Under the pieces are notes generated by a model. It was not told where the DNA came from. It searched no databases and was given only the letters and a program-made list of their open reading frames with translations. The translations under genes and the position numbers were made by a program. A stretch of DNA of 64,000 nucleotides from Benincasa hispida (lineage: Eukaryota > Streptophyta > Magnoliopsida > Cucurbitales > Cucurbitaceae), in contig NC_052352.1 of the NCBI RefSeq assembly GCF_009727055.1, forward strand, positions 26,975,322 through 27,039,321, written 5' to 3'. Positions 35,989 to 47,800 of the stretch are shown here, one piece after another. Each line of letters begins with the position of its first letter. The first letter of the stretch is position 1.

Positions 35989-36321
35989 CTATTATGGTTA
36001 TACTCTGTAGCCGCAACCTCTATAAGATGGATGCATGCGGTCATGGCCGCAACATCCATGCGTCGAACGTATGCGATCGCGTATGCGACGCCTCTGTGAT
36101 GGTGAGATTCACCGCATGCGATCGTTTCCTGCGATAGCTACAAAAATAGACAATTGGATGCAAAATAATGCATAATAGTGGGTTAGTCGAGATCTTCATT
36201 GCTGATCGACGCAAGCTCACTTTCTCATGAATTCTTAGAATAATCGTCGCATATTCTTCTTATCAGCCTTCAAAATTCTAAATAAAAGGCCCATAATAAC
36301 GTACATTTCTGCCCGTCATCA

Positions 36322-36830
36322 GGGCTTTTAAGCAAATTAGAAGATGATTCATTACCGCCATGTGAATCCTGTCTCAAAGGAAAAATAACTAAAAGACTTT
36401 TTAGCGGAAAAGGTTATAGAGCCAAAAAGCCCTTAGAGCTCATACATATGGATCTTTATGGTCCGACGAATATAAATGCTAGATGAAGGTACGAATACTT
36501 CATCTCCTTCATAGATGATTGTTCAAGATATGGTTACTTATACCTAATGGAACATAAGTCTGAAGCCTTTGAAAAGTTCAAAGAGTATAAGACTGAAGTT
36601 GAAAACCAATTAGGTAAAACTATTAAAATCCTTCGATCTGATGAGGGTGGAGAGTACATGGATTTCGGATTTCAGGACTATTTGATAGAAAGTGGAATAC
36701 AATCCCAAATCTTAGCACCTAGTATACCTCAACAGACGGTGTATCAAAAAGGATAAATAGAACCTTATTAGATATGGTTTGTTCTATGATGAGCTATGCT
36801 CAATTGCCTAACTCGTTTTGAAGGTATGCA
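36322..36830 (+). pseudogene. Integrase of copia element B, second half
   Basis: Continues from 32383: the cysteine part of the zinc finger (PPCESCLKGK), then the catalytic core with D in IHMDLYGP (about 36445) and D in LRSDEGGEYMD (about 36636-36668). The glutamate region follows after a frame change near 36750. Several stops (for example near 36485) inactivate it. Confidence 0.85.
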
Positions 36831-37700
36831 GTAGAGACTGCAGTTCACATCTTGAACAATGTTCCCTCAAAGAATGTTTTTTAAACACCTTTCGAGTTAT
36901 AGAGGGGATGTAAACTGAGTTTATGTTACTTCAGAATCTGAAGTTGTCCTGCACATGTATTAGTGACAAATCCTAAGAAGTTGGAACCTCGTTCAAGATT
37001 GTGCCAATTTGTTGGTTACCCTAAGGAAATGTGAGGTGGTTTGTTCTATGACCCTCAAGAAAATAGAGTTTTTGTATCGAAAAACGCTATATTTTTAGAG
37101 GAAGACTATATGAGAGATCATAAACCACGTAGCAAAGTGGTATTAAGTGAAGCTACTAAAGAATCAACAAAGGAAGGGGTTGACTATGAGGAAACATTTT
37201 TTCCTGTTGATATGTTTAAGTCTATAAGAATTCTCTTGTCCATAGCTACATATCATGACTGTGAGATATGGAAAATGGATGTCAAGAATACTTTTCTAAA
37301 TAAAAATCTTGAGGAGAATATCTTTATGTCTCAACCCGAGGGGTTCATAGTTCAAAAACAGAAGCAAAAGTTTGCAAGCTGAATCGATCCATTTATGGGT
37401 TGAAATAGACATCTAGATCCTGGAACATTAGATTTGATACAACAATCAAATCTTTTGATTTTGATCAAAATGTTAATGAACCTTGTATCTACAAGAAAAT
37501 CATCAACGATAAAGTAGCTTTTCTAATACTTTATGTGGAGGATATTTTATTCATAGGAAATGATGTAGGGTACCTTACTGACATTAAGGAATGACTGGCA
37601 GCCCAATTCCAAATGAAATATTTGGGAAAGGTGCAGTATATACTTAAGACTCAAATCATTAGGGATCACAAGAACACAATGCTAGCTCTATCTCAAGCAA
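36831..37700 (+). pseudogene. Integrase tail and reverse transcriptase of copia element B
   Basis: 37041-37382 reads from the integrase C-terminus (DPQENRVFVSKNAIFLEED) directly into the reverse transcriptase start (VDYEETFFPV), so about 130-150 residues usually lying between are missing. MDVKNTFLNKNLEENIFM follows, then stops. The palm motif near 37532-37543 reads YVED instead of YVDD, losing one catalytic aspartate. Confidence 0.82.
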
Positions 37701-38512
37701 CTTAAATCAACAAGATGTTGACTCAATATTCGATACAGAACTCTAAGAAGGGTTTATTACCTTTCAGGCACAGGGTTCACTTGTCTAAGAAACAGTGTAC
37801 TAAGACACCTCAAGAAGTTTAAGATATGAGACATATTCCCTATGCCTCAACTGTGGATAGCTTAATGTATGCTATGCTCTACACTAGGCCAGATTTGTTA
37901 TGTAGTGGGAATTGTTAGTAGGTACCAGTCCAATCTAGGGTTAGACTACTTGACAAGGGCTAAGAACATCCTAAAGTATCTTAGGAGAATGAGGGACTAT
38001 AAGCTAGTGTATGGAGCTAAGGATTTGATCCTTACAAGATACACAGACTCTCATTCCAAACTGACAAGGATTCTAGGAAATCTACGTTAGGATCAGTGTT
38101 TACCCTGAACGAGGAGCTTTAGTATGCCGTAGTATCAAGCAAGGATGCATTATAGATTCGACTATGGAAGCTGAGTATGTAGCTGCTTATGAAGCAGTAA
38201 AAGAAGCAATTTGGTTCAAGAAGTTCCTAAGTGATTTGGAAGTGGTTTCAAATATGAACTTGTCCATCACCTTATACTATGACAACAGTGGGGCAGTAGC
38301 CAACTCTAAAGAACCTTGCAGTCATAAATGAAGAAAGCATATTGAGAGGAAGTATCACCCGATATGGGAGATTGTGCAAAGGGGAGATGTGATCGTTATA
38401 AACATTGCCTCAGAGCACAATATTGTTGATCCATTTACGAAGGCTTTCTCAGCTAAAGTGTTCGAGGGTTATTTAGAGAATCTAGGTCTACGAGACATGT
38501 ACATTGTATAAT
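37701..38512 (+). pseudogene. Reverse transcriptase end and RNase H of copia element B
   Basis: 37830-38090 carries LDYLTRAKNILKYLRRMRDY after a broken PYASTV..LMYAML block. 38155-38510 is RNase H: STMEAEYVAAYEA, LYYDNSGAVANS, RKHIERKYH, then IASEHNIVDPFTK. Frameshifts and a stop after CSHK separate the blocks. Confidence 0.82.
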
Positions 38513-38633
38513 CTAGGGCAAGTGGGAGATGTGTAATGGGTATATGGATGACCTAGTTTATTATATTTAGCATCATCCCGCCTTTTGGATTGTGTATAAC
38601 CCACTGACTAGAGTTTTAGTTCAAATGGAAGTT

Positions 38634-40546
38634 TGTTGGGTTTCATGCCCTAAAACTCGTAGATAGTAAATGTTATTAATTGACCGTCATCAATAAAGAG
38701 TTATAGATGTTAAATCAATAAATGTTATTGGTTGAATTGTTGTCTATTTTATCTTAATAACCCTAAATTCAATAAACTAACATCCAAGGCTGTCTTATGA
38801 GTCTCGAACTGTACGTGGAAACATACAAGGATCAATGTTCAAGATACAACCTAAAGAGTCTATAGTATAGTGATAAGGCTAGGTACCTTATCCTAGTAAC
38901 ACTATGGATACGACCCACTTTGTATTTGATACAAACGTAATGTTCCAACAGGTTTATGTAGGTGACATGCGAGTGAGGGTATTCTATTCAATGAGTTTGC
39001 ATAAAACTGGACAACGAAATAGTAAGCCTAGATGTAACACTATTGACTAGTCAGGTTTCTATTTCAATAGGATGACTAAGCGACTTAGTCTTAATCCTGA
39101 GTATATTGTGAACTCTTGTTCACGAGGAATTGTCCTTTGATTTGCATGGATGGGGGTGGTCAGTTCGTCGACCCAATATACCTACCATTTTGGGGACAAG
39201 ACCGAGTTAGGAGCTGGGAACATAATAATACAAGATGAAATTCACTTCTTCCCGTCTTAAGGGTAAGTAGATAAGTGTTCCCTTAAATGGTGTCTTTGGG
39301 ACTTGAACAAAGGGCCCTACACTCTTGTTGGCCTAAGAGGGGTTTCTATTTATTGGCTGGATCATAAATAGGTTGTTCATTAGAGAAGCACTAATACTTA
39401 AGATGTTGAGGTAAACCAAGGGTAAAACGGTAATTTGATCCAGTTGAAGTTACGAACACTGGTGAAGGACTAACTTGTTGGTATTGATCTACATCTTGGA
39501 CACCGAAATATATTTGTAGTGAGAAGAGTGCAATTGTGGGTCTTTAGTGGAGTGTACCCATAGTTAACGAATATTGATTAATGAGTTTAGCCAATTTAAT
39601 CTCATATTGTTGGAGCTTTTGATCTACAAGTCTGCTAGGTCCCCTCGTCAGCTCATTAGAGGATACTTAAGAGGATAATTTGAATTGTCCAAATTAATTT
39701 GAAAAAACTATATATTAATATGATTAATATATAATTATGGATATGGTCTATAATTAAATTGGAAAGTGATATTTGAATAAGATTCAAATTAATTAATTAA
39801 AGTGAATTAGATTCACCAAGAATTAATTAATAGAGAGATTTTGCACATATACATGGGATGTATATGATAATTAAATATATATATTAAATTGGGTTTAATG
39901 TATAAATAGTTATTTAATTATTGGTGCAAATTAAAATTAAATAAATATTATTTAATTGGGTTAATTAATTAAATAAGTGTTATTTAATAAAATGGGCTAA
40001 TTAATTAAATAAGTGTTATTTAATTAATTATAAAAAAAGAAAATATTAGGAAAATGGCTTGACCATTCTCCATATAAAGACCTCCCTATGGCCTTTTGGG
40101 AACACGCACAACACATTCTTAGAAAAGAGAAAGACTGACAATACACAATGCCCTAGTGTTATTATGCAGAATTTTCTCTAAGAGAATCCTCTATACTCTC
40201 CAAAACTCTTATCTTCACTCTCTTTCCCAATAATTGGATACCACCTATCCCTCTATTGGAATCCCAGAGAATAATGAGGTTACTCTCGTGGTAGGGTTCG
40301 AGATTGTTCAAGAAATTGTTCGTGATCAAGATCGTTGGAGATCCATTCATTGGAATTAAGAGAGGATTGTTTGTGGCACTTTAGAATCTACAAAGGTGAG
40401 AATCGTTCTAATATTTTCTCTAATGCATGCTAATTTACATGTTTATATATTATGTTTTGTATAATGATTTTGTTTAATGTAAAATAGATTTGTGGGATGT
40501 AAGATGTTTTAACAAAATGCTTTCGCTGCGGGATTCGATCCTTTCA
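38634..40546 (+). repeat. 3' LTR of copia element B
   Basis: 1913 bp, TGTTGGG...CCTTTCA, partner of 27024-28898. A purine-rich AAATGGAAG precedes it. It has a CATATAAAG box at 40071. Differences from the 5' LTR include extra copies of an 'ATTTAATTAATTAAATAAGTGTT'-like unit around 39940-40030. Confidence 0.9.
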
Positions 40547-40551
40547 CAAAA

Positions 40552-41055
40552 TACCTTGAGAGCAATCTCGCAGTATTTCAATTCCTAATACAGAAGAAGC
40601 ATCACAAGGATTTTTTATCTCAAATTTTTTTTTAGAAACCTCTTAGTATCATGCAACAAACCTATATCATTACTTGATATGAGTATGTCATCGACATACA
40701 ACCCCAGAAAGATTGATTTACTCCTATTGAAATTGTTATATACACAATCTTCCACTATATTCACCTCAAAACCAAACGAAGTTATTACTTCATGGAACTT
40801 GTGATACCATTGATGAGAGGCTTGCTTGAGACCATAGATGAATTTCTTTAATTTGTACACCATAGACTTTAAATTACCAGACGCAAAGTCTTGTGGTTGC
40901 ACCATATAAATCGTCTCATCAATGTTCCAATTGAGAAACACAGTTTTTACATCCATCTGATGTAGCTCTAATCAAAGTGAGCTATCAATGCCATAATTAC
41001 CCTGAAAGAGTTTTTCAATGGAACCAGAGAGAAAGTCTATTTGTAATCCATGCCT
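40552..41055 (-). pseudogene. Reverse transcriptase core of copia element A
   Basis: On the minus strand the frame starts DYK*TFSLVPLKNSF (one stop), then MDVKTVFLNWNIDETIYM, YGLKQASHQWY and the palm motif YVDD (40687-40698, intact), ending LKKNLR. The 5' continuation is at 45124 beyond solo LTR E; the 3' continuation is at 27018 beyond copia B. Confidence 0.88.
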
Positions 41056-44000
41056 TGTTAGTGTTGATGCCCTAAATCTTGTAGGGTCCTATAGTTTATA
41101 ATTGTATTGTACAAACATCTTATTTATTTAATGAAATATATGATATTTTATTTCATTTTGAGTTGCAATAACCAAAAGCCAATAAACTAAGATCCAAGGT
41201 TATCTTGTAGCTTAAACATGTATATTGACATAATGGTAGATCATGTTTTAACTGATAACCTAAATGGTCTGTAGTAGATGGATAAGGTTGGATACCTTAT
41301 CTCGGTGACACTACGAGTATGACCTGCTTTGTAGATGTTACAATTATTGTAAAGTGCTACAAATGATCTGATTTTGATCATTCATGTGGAGACATGTGAG
41401 CAGGGATATTCTATACAAAGGAATTTGTATAAGACCGGACCACGAAATGTTTAATCTCATTATCCGTGCATAATAGAGACTTGTATTTTACTAGGATGAC
41501 CATAAGTAACATGAACTGAATCCTGAGTAAGTTGTGAACTTCTAGATATGAAGGCGATCCTCTGATTTGTATGGGTAAGAGTGGTCAGATCGTCGACCCA
41601 ACAAGCCTACCATTTTCGGGATTCGTCTGATTGGGGAGCTGGGAACACAACTACACAAGAAGGAACTCACTCCTTCCCCAACATCCGGGTAAGTAGATAA
41701 ATTGCTCCCGTAAGAGCTGATTCTGGGACTTGAACAATGTGGGGTTACACTCTCTCCTGTCCCAAGAGGGGTTCAATCATAATTGGACTATGATTTATTG
41801 TTCATTAGAGGGATCAATGATACTTAAGAAGTTAGATGTAACTATGGGGGAAAAACGGTAATTTTGGCCTAGCTGTACTTACGAGCAATTTGTGAAGGAT
41901 CATCGTACTATTGATTGATTATATCCAATGGACACAAAAATATATCTGTAGTGTGAAGAGTGCAACTGACAGTCTTTAGTGGAGTGCCCGTCAGTTATAG
42001 ATTGCAAATATTTTAATTAAAGGGTTTAATTAATTATTCACGTATCGTTGAAGCTTCAAGCTATAGGTCCATGAAGTCCCCTCGGTAGCTCAACAAGATT
42101 TATTAAGAATCATTTCTTGAATGACTTTGAATTGTTCAAATTAATTGAGGGAATTAATTATATGTAATATAGTTATATGTGTTATAACTACTATAATGTA
42201 TTTGATACATTATAATATTAAGTATTTATGAGAGAAATTAAGTATTTGAATATGATTTAAATATTAACTATATGAATTGGATTCATATAGTTAAATTTAA
42301 TATAAATGTGATTTATATTCAAAGCCGTCGGTGAGAGAGGAAACTATAGGTTATATTGTATATGGTACATTATTAAAATTATAGGTTATATGATATATTT
42401 GATATAACATATAGTTTAATATGTATTATATGATAAGGTAGTTATCATATGTATTGGAGTTGATGCCCTAAATCTCGTAGAGTCCTGTAGTTCGTAAACA
42501 CATGTATGAACAAATATTTGTGATATAATAATATGAGATATTTTCTTCACTATTATCTATGAGATTTTAGTTGCATTAACCACAAACCAATAAATTAAGA
42601 TCCCTGGTTATCGTTGTAACTTAAGCATGTATGTGGAGACATACAAGTGGATCATGCCTTAAGTGATAACCTAAATGGTTTATAGTATACGGATAAAGAA
42701 GGGAAACCTTATCTTGGTGTCACTATAGATATGGCCCGCTTTGTAGATGTTACAAGTGTTGTAAAGTACTACAGATGGTCTGATCCTGATCATTTATGTG
42801 AAGACATGCGAGCAGGGGTATCCTATATAAAGGAGTTTGTATAAGATTGGACCACAAATTGTTTAGTCTCGTTATATAATGCCGTTCATGACAGAGACTT
42901 TCATTTCACTAAGATGACCATAGGTAACATGACCTTAATCCTGAGTGAGTTGGAAACTCCTACCTATGGGGGCAGTCCTTTGATTTACATGGGTGCGAGT
43001 GGCCAGATCGCCGACTCAAATCTACCACTTTGGGGATTCGTATACTCTTCTGCATTCGAGGTGGAAGTTGGCTGCACAATCTGTAAAATACAATAATGAT
43101 GTTAATCTACACTCTATCCTACCTGTATGCTCGCGGTAATATGAATAGAAATTGAGCTACTATACCCTATAAAGGAGCATATGAATTCCAGACTTGAACA
43201 AAATTGTGGTCAATCTGCCAATCAATCTTACTAGACCCAGAAGTGTTCACTCCATAGTAGATCCATAGATGCTTAGAGGAATCAGTGGTACTTAAGGAGT
43301 TAGATGTAACTATAGGGTGAAATGATAATTGGCCCAATGTACTTCGAGCGATTTGTGAAGGGTCATCGTACTATTGATTGGTTATATCCAATTGACACAA
43401 GAAATATATCTGTAGTGCGAAGAGTGCAACTGTCGGTCTTTAGGAGAATGCTCGACAGTTAACGAGGTGGATATCGTGATTAAAGAGTTTAAATCAGTTA
43501 TTCATGTACTGCTGGAGCTTCAAACTACAAGTCCATAAGGTCCCCTTGGTAGCTCAATGGATTCAAGTTGAGAATCAGTTTTTGGGTTAGTTTGAAGTCT
43601 TCAAATTAACAAGAGGAAATTTGATTATATATGATATAAATTAAATTGATTCAATTATATGTGCCATAATTGATTTGATGTATTAGATACATTATATGAG
43701 AAATTAATATAAAATGATTTATAATTAAATAAAGGAGAAAAAGAAACTATGGTTTAAATATTACATATGATGTGATATTAAAACTATATGTTATAAATAT
43801 AATATGATAAATTAATTATTATATTTATTTATAATAAAAAAAATTATGAGATAATTGTTTGGTTGGTTATTCTCTCCTTTAGCCGTGTTTGAATGGGAGG
43901 TTTCTTTTAGTTTTAATAACTGAAGAACAAAAGTGAAAATTGTTTTCATTTTTCATAATTGCTTAACATTTGATCGAGTGATAGAAAGAGCTATACGATA

Positions 44001-45118
44001 GCCTTTGAGAGAGTGAACAACGAGTGAGTTTACTAGACGACTACCTCTTATTTACTAGACGATTGAGTTCCCTATCTATACGATAGCTATTCTAATTCTC
44101 CCACTTACTCGATCGTTTAAATCGATCATATACTTCCTCCTTCCCTCTACCAAATTCACACAGAGCCCATACCTCCTGGATTCTCACACCGAAAATACCA
44201 AGGCAACTGAGTAGTAGTTTCGAGTGTTTCTGTTCGAGGGTCGAGGATCGAGTCTTACTCAATTAGGTTCGAGGATCTGATAGTTTGTGGAATTGCATTG
44301 GTTGTTCGTTGCATTCGTGCTCGTGATCGAGTTTGTTGAGACATGCGACTAGTGTAGATCGGGGGAATACATGAAGAAGAGTTCTTCAAAGGTATGTCAC
44401 TCGATTCTAGTTATTTTTAGAAGAAAGCATGATGTAATTTACTATATAATGCATAACTGTTCTTGTATATTTGTAAATGCTTTATTCTTTCACAATGAGT
44501 TTAGAACGATCTTACTTCTGCTCAATGGTTCTCTTGAATAAGAGTTCTTTCAATATGAATATATATTAAATTATTAATTAAATAAATACATAAATTTATT
44601 TTAATTAATTAATTAATTTTGTTTTAAATTTATTTTTTTGGGAGGGAGTTGTAACTCCTTCCCCCATCTTTCTATCCATAATGTAAGTGGGGCTACAGTT
44701 GTTTTTTTAGAGGTCTTCTTCTTCCTTCATTAAAAAAAAAACAAACATAAAAGCTTTTTGTGAGGGGTGATTGGTTTTTCTCTGCTCTCTCCCTACTCTT
44801 TCAAATTTCTAAAATCCCTTCCATCACCATAATAGCCAGAGCCTACAACTCCTGGGTTCTCAAACCTAGTGGTGGTTTCTATTGTGGATCTCGTTCTGTT
44901 CATGACCGTTCTTGGAAGAGAATTACGGGAAGATTTGATTCTTCAAGGGTAAGGGTCCCAAAACCCATCTTCCTTTTTCTTTATTTTAGTGTAAGCATGT
45001 TGTAAACTCATTAGATACATAATTTTTGTTTATGTTTGTTGTAAGTTTAATGTTCTGTGAAATTTGGAAAAATTGAGATGACCCGCTTCCGCTCAAGAAT
45101 CCTTAACTGGATCCTTCA
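41056..45118 (+). mobile_element. Solo LTR E, split by solo LTR F
   Basis: Begins TGTTAGTGTTGATGCCC and ends GGATCCTTCA. Without F it is about 1957 bp. The flanking 5-mers TGCCT (41051-41055) and TGCAT (45119-45123) differ at one base. On the minus strand the copia A reading joins across the insertion as HKEGMDYK if the TGCCT copy is used, which supports the border. It has no internal coding region. Confidence 0.82.
42452..44552 (+). mobile_element. Solo LTR F
   Basis: 2101 bp inside E. It starts TATTGGAGTTGATGCCC (TGTTGG with one change) and ends GAGTTCTTTCA, with an exact duplication ATATG at 42447-42451 and 44553-44557. It belongs to the same subfamily as E (TGATGCCCTAAATCT start). A stretch at 43990-44130 has repeated ACGAT/CGATCGTTTA words. 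Confidence 0.85.
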
Positions 45119-45123
45119 TGCAT

Positions 45124-45700
45124 TCCTTATGAGTAAAACCTTTTGCAATACGACGAGCCTTATATCTTCTGATATTGCCGTGCGAAACCCTTTTGGTTTG
45201 AAATATCCATTTAAAACCTATGAGTTTTACTTCTGAGTCAAATCGACAAGTTCTCAAACGTCATTGTCATTCATGGATTTTATTTCTTCTTCTATAGCAT
45301 TTATCCATTTTTTAGAGTTAGAACTTTGTAGAGCTTGTTGGAAGTTGATTGGATCATCTTCTATTACATTCATATCATCTTGATGTTCTTGAAGAAATAT
45401 AATATAATCATCTGGAATTGCATTTCTTCTTTATCTAGTGGATTTCCTTAGTGTCACTTCTTGAAGTTGTTGAGTTTGAACTTCAAGTTCAACAACAGAG
45501 ACTTCAATGTTTTCTTGTTCTATAATTGATTCAATAGTGAAGTCAGGAAATGGAGTCTGAACATCATTTATAACCACATTAGGAAAGGAAACTAATTCAT
45601 CTTCAAAGACAACTTTCCTTATGTTATCTTCCTCCCTAAACTCAACATCTTTAAGAAATCTACCATTTTTCGTTTCAAACAATGATCTAGAAGTAAGATC
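45124..45700 (-). pseudogene. Linker and N-terminal reverse transcriptase of copia element A
   Basis: 45682-45431 encodes the acidic linker after integrase, starting NGRFLKDVEFREEDN. 45330-45124 encodes KKWINAIEEEIKSM, then FKWIFQTKR and ARRIAKGFTHKE, the start of copia reverse transcriptase. The frame ends at the target site of solo LTR E. A stop lies after NDNDV. Confidence 0.82.
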
Positions 45701-45939
45701 ATAAAACTTGAAACTCCGAGAGCGCTCATAATACCCAGCAAATTATCAACTAATAGTTCTTGAGTCCAATTTTCTTTTGTTTGGCCTATAAGGCCTAGCC
45801 TCAGCTGGACAACCTCAGATGGGAAGATGCCTAATATTAGGCTTCTTTCCTATCCGCAGCTCACAAAGGGGTTTTAGCTACCGCTTTACTAGGTACCCTA
45901 TTAAGGATATATGTTGTAGTCTTTAGTGCCTCACCCCAG

Positions 45940-46950
45940 AGGGATTTTGGTAGGAAAAATGACTAATCATACTTCTTACCATATCCTTAAGTGTTCTATT
46001 TCGCCTTTCCACCACACCATTCATGCTAGGTTTGCCCTACATAGTGTATGGCAAGATGATTCTACATTTCTCTAGGTATTTGGCAAAGAGTTCTGGATGT
46101 TGTTTACCTGATCCATCATATCTATCATAGTATTCACCACCACAATCAGATTTGACAACCATAATTTTCTTTCTAAGTTGAAGTTCAACTTTAGCTTTGA
46201 AAGACTTGAAAACGGCCAAGGATTGAGACTTCTCATGAATTAAATATAGGCACCCATATCTTAAATAGTCATCTAATAAAATATTATTTTCTATTTCAAA
46301 AAATCTAGGGAATGGATTACAAATATCTGTATGTATTAGTTCTAAGACATCCGAGCATCTATTGGCACATAATTTTCTTATGTTTGTTTGTTTTTCCTTA
46401 ATATATTCCATATAAACGTCAAAGTTACTTAAATTAAAGGAATCAAGAATTTCATTTGACACAAGTCTCTAAATTCTCCATTTAGAGATGTGACCTAAAC
46501 ACTTGTACCATAACATAGCAAAATTCTCATTTAATTTACCCTTTGTGCCACATGAATTAAATAACAGGATCTTGTTAAAAGAAGCAAAAGAGTCAAGAAT
46601 ATATAGATTATTAATTAAAGAACCGGTACCAATAAGCTTAGAATCTTGGAAAAGACTAATTTTATTATTTCCAAAAGAACGAGAAAAATCAAATTTGTCC
46701 AAAATGTAAATAGAAACTAAATTATGTCTAAATGATGGTACAACAAAAGTCTCATTCAAATCCAAATAACAACTAGTTTTTAAACGTAATCTAAAATTCC
46801 TAATAGCTTCAATTGGAACTACTTTGTCATTTCCTACATAGATGAATCTTTTAACATCACTTCGTGGCCGCCTCCACAGCCAACCATGCATTGATATACT
46901 TATGTGGGTAGCAGTACCATAATCTACCTATCAAGTATCTGTAGGTATAG
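45940..46950 (-). pseudogene. Protease end and integrase of copia element A
   Basis: A degraded protease active site (VDYGTATHIS, near 46905-46945, where D-S/T-G-A is expected) precedes 46891-46469, the pre-integrase region ending MLWYKCLGHIS. 46462-46037 holds the integrase core with IHTDICNPFP and KSDCGGEYYDRYDGSG, the first two catalytic aspartates. VVERRNRTLKDMVRSM with the glutamate follows after a stop near 46035. Confidence 0.85.
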
Positions 46951-46979
46951 AATCTAAATTAACTTTAGAACAAACCAAA

Positions 46980-47800
46980 GTAAGAAGTTTACCTTTCTTT
47001 ACACGTCACTTGGCATATTTGGGACAATCTTTCTTGAAGTGACCTTTATTTTTGCAAAAAAAAACAAGGATTTTCGGTGACATGTTTCTTTCTCTTATTC
47101 TACTGAGATTTCCTTTCTATAGCACCCGTAGATTTCTTTTTATTCTTATCATGAGAGTCAGTTGCCAAATGAGTACTTTCGATCCTTTCTCTCTTAATCC
47201 TATCTTCTTCTTGCATACATTGTGAGATAAGCTCATTAATACTCCATTTATCCTTATGAGTATTATAGCTTATCTGAAACTGCGCGTATTGTACAGGAAG
47301 AGAGATAATATTAGATGTACGAGTAAATTTTTATTTATCTCGATATCAAGTGCCTTTAATTTACCTTCGAGATTGGACATTTCCATGATGTACTCCCTTA
47401 TGTTCCTTGCCATTATACCTCATGGAAGTTAAAAAAATCAAAAGACTACTTGCTTCATTTATTTCATTTTAAGCAAAATATTTCTCAATTTGAGCAAGAA
47501 ACTTGTTGACATTTTCACTTTTCGTGATAGAGCCCCGAAAAAACTCTGGAATGGAATGCCTAATGATCATCAAACACATGAGATTTGATTGTTCCCACTT
47601 CTTTATATTAGCCGTACTCAGTTGTTCCTCAGTAGAAGTAGGTTTTTCAGTCCTTAATGCAAGGTCCAAATCCATACACTCGAGAAGTATCTCTAGATTT
47701 TCCTTCCAAATCTTAAAGTTCGATCTATTAAACTTAGGAATTGAACTCAGATTTCTAGATATTTGAGTAAGACGAACTAAAACAATAAACAACAAAACAT
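46980..47800 (-). pseudogene. Gag of copia element A, broken
   Basis: 47795-47469 reads the copia gag N-terminus: IPKFNRSNFKIWKENLEILL, then a tryptophan-containing helical region and FFRGSITKSENVNKFL. Later pieces (to about 47010) include KRERIESTHLA and a zinc knuckle CFF..KNKGHFKKDCPKYAK split by a frameshift in a run of nine bases of one kind. The likely start lies within the first 15 residues of the frame. Confidence 0.78.

Larger units (their letters stand above)
32384..36321 (-). mobile_element. Insertion C: probable minus-strand solo LTR of a gypsy family, split by solo LTR D
   Basis: Bounded by TGATGGCTTG on the left and CCCGTCATCA on the right (TG..CA, short TGATG/CATCA inverted ends) with an exact duplication GGGCT at 32379-32383 and 36322-36326. 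Without solo LTR D it is about 2.0 kb. On the minus strand its start TGATGACGGGCAGAAATGTA resembles the start of the 3' LTR of gypsy element H (60275). A TATAAAT box lies about 575 bp in (minus strand, 35741-35747). There is no coding sequence. It is rich in GCATGCGATCGC-type words. A sequencing adapter interrupts it at 35951. Confidence 0.7.
27024..40546 (+). mobile_element. Ty1/copia retrotransposon B, plus strand, with nested insertion C
   Basis: Long direct LTRs (27024-28898 and 38634-40546) flank a copia internal region in plus orientation. The target duplication CAAAA is exact (27019-27023 and 40547-40551) and the flanks rejoin the reading of element A. It contains a leader of about 2 kb, then gag, protease, integrase, reverse transcriptase and RNase H in order, all with stops. 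An insertion (32384-36321) splits the pre-integrase region. A second lesion is a deletion near 37160, where the tail of integrase joins directly to the start of reverse transcriptase. Confidence 0.9.
25334..47800 (-). mobile_element. Ty1/copia retrotransposon A, minus strand, split by nested insertions
   Basis: Read on the minus strand the copia order is kept: gag (47795-47469), zinc knuckle (~47040), protease (~46920), integrase (~46890-45950), linker (45682-45431), reverse transcriptase (45330-45124, 41055-40552, 27018-26716), RNase H (26547-26290), polypurine tract and 3' LTR (25746-25334). The three reverse transcriptase pieces are separated by solo LTR E (41056-45118) and copia B (27024-40546). 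Removing those gives about 5 kb, the usual copia internal size. No 5' LTR matching the 3' LTR was found near 47.8-48.2 kb, so the element is probably truncated there; the right-hand limit is approximate. Stops and frameshifts throughout show it is dead. Confidence 0.8.

Noticed and set aside
35884..36099. 71-codon frame in insertion C
   Set aside because: Its middle is the translation of the Nextera adapter (SYTHLDVYKRQ), a known artefact peptide.
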